A stretch of DNA of 5,044 bases, taken from assembly GCA_012799265.1 (NCBI GenBank), contig JAAZLP010000417.1, positions 1 through 5,044 on the forward strand. Reading direction: 5' to 3'. This document shows positions 4,641 to 5,044 of this stretch, piece by piece. The notes below the pieces were generated by a model, which saw only the letters and a program-made list of their open reading frames with translations, did not search any database and was not told where the DNA came from. Each line of letters opens with the position of its first letter. Positions within the stretch are counted from its first letter, which is position 1. A program made the position numbers and the translations under genes. Origin of the DNA: Phyllobacteriaceae bacterium (lineage in GTDB: Bacteria > Pseudomonadota > Alphaproteobacteria > Rhizobiales > Devosiaceae).

Positions 4641-4674
4641 CGCTCACCCGATCATCATCAGGGTGGGCGTTTTT
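4641..4674 (+). terminator. Intrinsic (Rho-independent) terminator
   Basis: Stem arms CGCTCACCC (4641-4649) and GGGTGGGCG (4661-4669) pair over 9 bp with one U-G wobble. The loop can extend the stem through GAT/ATC, and five T's (4670-4674) follow directly. It points rightward. There is no plus-strand gene in the preceding several hundred bases to end, so it may terminate a short RNA or an upstream read-through transcript. Confidence 0.75.
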
Positions 4675-5044
4675 ACTTTGTAGTGTGCGGTGACTGGTAG
4701 TCGGTCGGCCAGATTGCTGTGCTCCGATCGCCAGGGGCGCGCTTCTCGCCCAAGGACGTGGGCCAGTTCTACTTGTTGCTGCCGACTACAGGCTTCGTAT
4801 TGGCGAGTGGATGGGATGGCGCGGGATAATGAAGCAACTGGTTCAAACTTGGCTGAACGTTGAAAATAGAACACCATTGGTGCTCCCGATGCGCGTCAAG
4901 GGAATGCGACCAATGCCCAGGCGTGCTCATCGCATATCCCTCTTCCATTCCTACCTGTTGGGGTGCAATTAGCTGCCTGCGTGTGTGTCCGCGGTGGATC
5001 TGTCCGGGGCTCTGGAGATCGAGCTTACGGGAATGGCGCGCTGA
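4675..5044. other. Unassigned right end of the window
   Basis: No gene is supported. A minus-strand frame (4644-4877) runs into the terminator stem and has an unlikely composition; a plus-strand frame without a convincing start or ribosome site stays open to a TAG at 4970-4972. The last 24 codons (4973-5044, plus) read LPACVSAVDLSGALEIELTGMAR and a TGA that coincides with the window end. The ALEIEL part looks somewhat protein-like and could be a worn C-terminal fragment, but it follows a TAG directly and I cannot name a family. Confidence 0.4.

Noticed and set aside
4644..4877. A 77-codon minus-strand frame
   Set aside because: It ends inside the terminator stem, has no ribosome site and no recognisable motif.
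1..5044. CRISPR array, tRNA, rRNA, phage attachment site or plasmid origin
   Set aside because: I saw no regularly spaced repeats, tRNA-like cloverleaf, rRNA segment, integrase gene or iteron set on either strand.

Overview
The window looks alphaproteobacterial. It carries a long-form CcoN/FixN cytochrome cbb3 oxidase subunit with a CcoO/FixO start behind it, a FixK/FNR-type box, a periplasmic blue-copper protein (pseudoazurin) remnant, and an IS3-family element of a type common in Rhizobiales and sphingomonads. No tool could be run, so family calls rest on reading motifs and on remembered family sequences; genus is not assignable.

Layout. Bases 1-1849 (minus strand) hold the start of a ccoNO operon: ccoN is complete and intact, and ccoO begins 2 nt after it and runs off the left edge. 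These encode the high-affinity oxidase used for respiration at low oxygen. Bases 1850-2155 are a divergent intergenic region with a FixK/FNR-type box (1990-2003) inside a long hairpin, plus separate inverted repeats in the leader of each flanking gene. Bases 2156-2326 (plus strand) are the 5' remnant of a pseudoazurin gene. It has a frameshift in the signal-peptide region and is cut off by an insertion sequence just before the first copper ligand.

Bases 2327-3577 are a 1251-bp IS3-family element with good terminal inverted repeats but ruined genes: a stop in orfA, a stop and two frameshifts in orfB, and the orfB N-terminal region replaced by about 325 bp that resembles the 3' end of an IS110-family element in reverse orientation. 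No clean target duplication is visible, and pseudoazurin does not resume on the other side, so the locus was also rearranged.

Bases 3578-5044 are gene-poor. They contain one plausible small hypothetical gene (4033-4290, minus), an 18-bp direct repeat, a perfect AT-rich palindrome, and a convincing intrinsic terminator (4641-4674) with a possible promoter just before it, which together could define a very short RNA. The rest is unassigned.

Taken together, one oxygen-responsive regulator probably once drove both a terminal oxidase and a copper electron carrier in opposite directions; the oxidase half survives and the copper-protein half has been destroyed. I did not find an intact new defence, secretion or biosynthetic system. 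The most novel-looking items are the box-in-hairpin divergent promoter, the IS3/IS110 mosaic and the short-RNA candidate.
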